DNA from: Spirochaetales bacterium
Lineage (GTDB): Bacteria; Spirochaetota; Spirochaetia; DSM-27196; PWMO01
Direction: 5' to 3'
NCBI GenBank assembly: GCA_007130025.1
Contig: SLTF01000096.1
Location: 1-5,240 of the forward strand
DNA length: 5,240 nucleotides
Positions 4,953-5,240 of the stretch are shown one piece after another (position 1 is the stretch's first letter; each line of letters starts with the position of its first letter). Under the pieces are notes generated by a model. The model was not told where the DNA came from. It did not search any database and was given only the letters and a program-made list of their open reading frames with translations. Position numbers and translations under genes: made by a program.

Positions 4953-5240
4953 TCACCCCTCGGCGAGCAGCGACTCAATCTGCACCCGGCCGTTGGTGCA
5001 GACGATCGAGAACCGGTCCGGGCGCCCCGGATGCGGTGTCAGGGCTACCCGGCCACCGGCACGTTCCACCAGCAGCCGGCCTGCGGCGATGTCCCAGATG
5101 CTGACCTGCTCTTCCACGTAGGCGTCGAGTCGTCCCGATGCGACGTAGGCCATCTCAAGAGCGGCGCTCCCGAGCATGCGCAGCTTCCGGACCGCCGGGG
5201 CCACGCGTCCGTATCGGCGCACACTTTCGGCGAGGGCCTC
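4953..5240 (-). CDS. Inositol monophosphatase family phosphatase, C-terminal part (runs off right edge)
   Basis: The last 95 codons are present; reading continues in frame through the right edge, so the in-frame GTG at 5222 is not the true start. The segment RMLGSAALEMAYVASGRLDAYVE matches the conserved helix and strand of the inositol monophosphatase/SuhB superfamily (RxxGSAAL...AyvAxGrlDay). It is followed by the diagnostic metal-site motif WDIAAGRLLVERAGG, whose Asp binds catalytic Mg2+. These enzymes are cytoplasmic, Mg-dependent, Li-sensitive phosphomonoesterases. The N-terminal DPxDGTxN motif lies outside the window, so inositol monophosphatase, histidinol phosphatase or 3'(2'),5'-bisphosphate nucleotidase cannot be told apart. 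The tail NGRVQIESLLAEG is family-like (a closing 'NG..H..LL' helix), so this end looks intact. Its TGA overlaps a possible deoC GTG start (GTGA, 4956-4953), and deoC follows in the same direction. Confidence 0.92.
   Translation of the reverse strand, partial: EALAESVRRYGRVAPAVRKLRMLGSAALEMAYVASGRLDAYVEEQVSIWDIAAGRLLVERAGGRVALTPHPGRPDRFSIVCTNGRVQIESLLAEG

Noticed and set aside
4229..5121. Plus-strand open frames opposite deoC and the phosphatase gene
   Set aside because: They lie antisense to two confidently recognised enzymes; their composition is that of shadow frames.

Overview
This GC-rich, gene-dense 5.2 kb window reads as ordinary bacterial chromosome. Its best taxonomic clue is a long left-handed beta-helix protein of the DUF4954 type, a family I associate mainly with Spirochaetes and Bacteroidetes. 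The diderm-type envelope genes (signal peptides and an outer-membrane-barrel-like protein ending in Phe), GC-rich codon use and canonical sigma70-type hexamers favour a GC-rich free-living spirochaete. This assignment is inferred from remembered family features, not from a search. I see no rRNA, tRNA, CRISPR, transposon or phage signature.

Layout. (1) Positions 1-1897, minus strand: a tight three-gene envelope operon, read from right to left. It encodes a small secreted helical protein (1424-1897), a probable outer-membrane beta-barrel (129-1427, joined by a 4-bp ATGA overlap), and the start of a secreted FecR-domain-like protein (116 to beyond the left edge, 12 bp downstream). A near-consensus promoter (TTGATA, 17 bp, TACAAT) and clear Shine-Dalgarno sites serve these genes. 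(2) Positions 1898-2005: a compact divergent promoter region. (3) Positions 2006-4168, plus strand: a 720-residue DUF4954 protein, a cytoplasmic beta-helix protein of unknown function. (4) Positions 4169-4191: a 23-bp convergent gap with no convincing terminator. (5) Positions 4192-5240, minus strand: deoC (2-deoxyribose-5-phosphate aldolase), preceded by the C-terminal part of an inositol-monophosphatase-family phosphatase that runs off the right edge.

How the parts relate. The three left genes look like one export/envelope module made from one transcript. The DUF4954 gene is transcribed away from them and has no evident functional tie to either side. The phosphatase and deoC are two sugar-phosphate enzymes in tandem; they could be co-transcribed, but deoC also appears to have its own promoter.

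The most interesting signal is regulatory. The DUF4954 gene and deoC both lack a Shine-Dalgarno site, and both carry an extended -10 element (TGCCATAAT and TGGTATACT) ending exactly 8 nt before the ATG. This predicts leaderless mRNAs for both, whereas the envelope operon uses classical leaders and Shine-Dalgarno sites. I found no convincing new multi-gene system; the DUF4954 protein and the envelope trio are the main functional unknowns.
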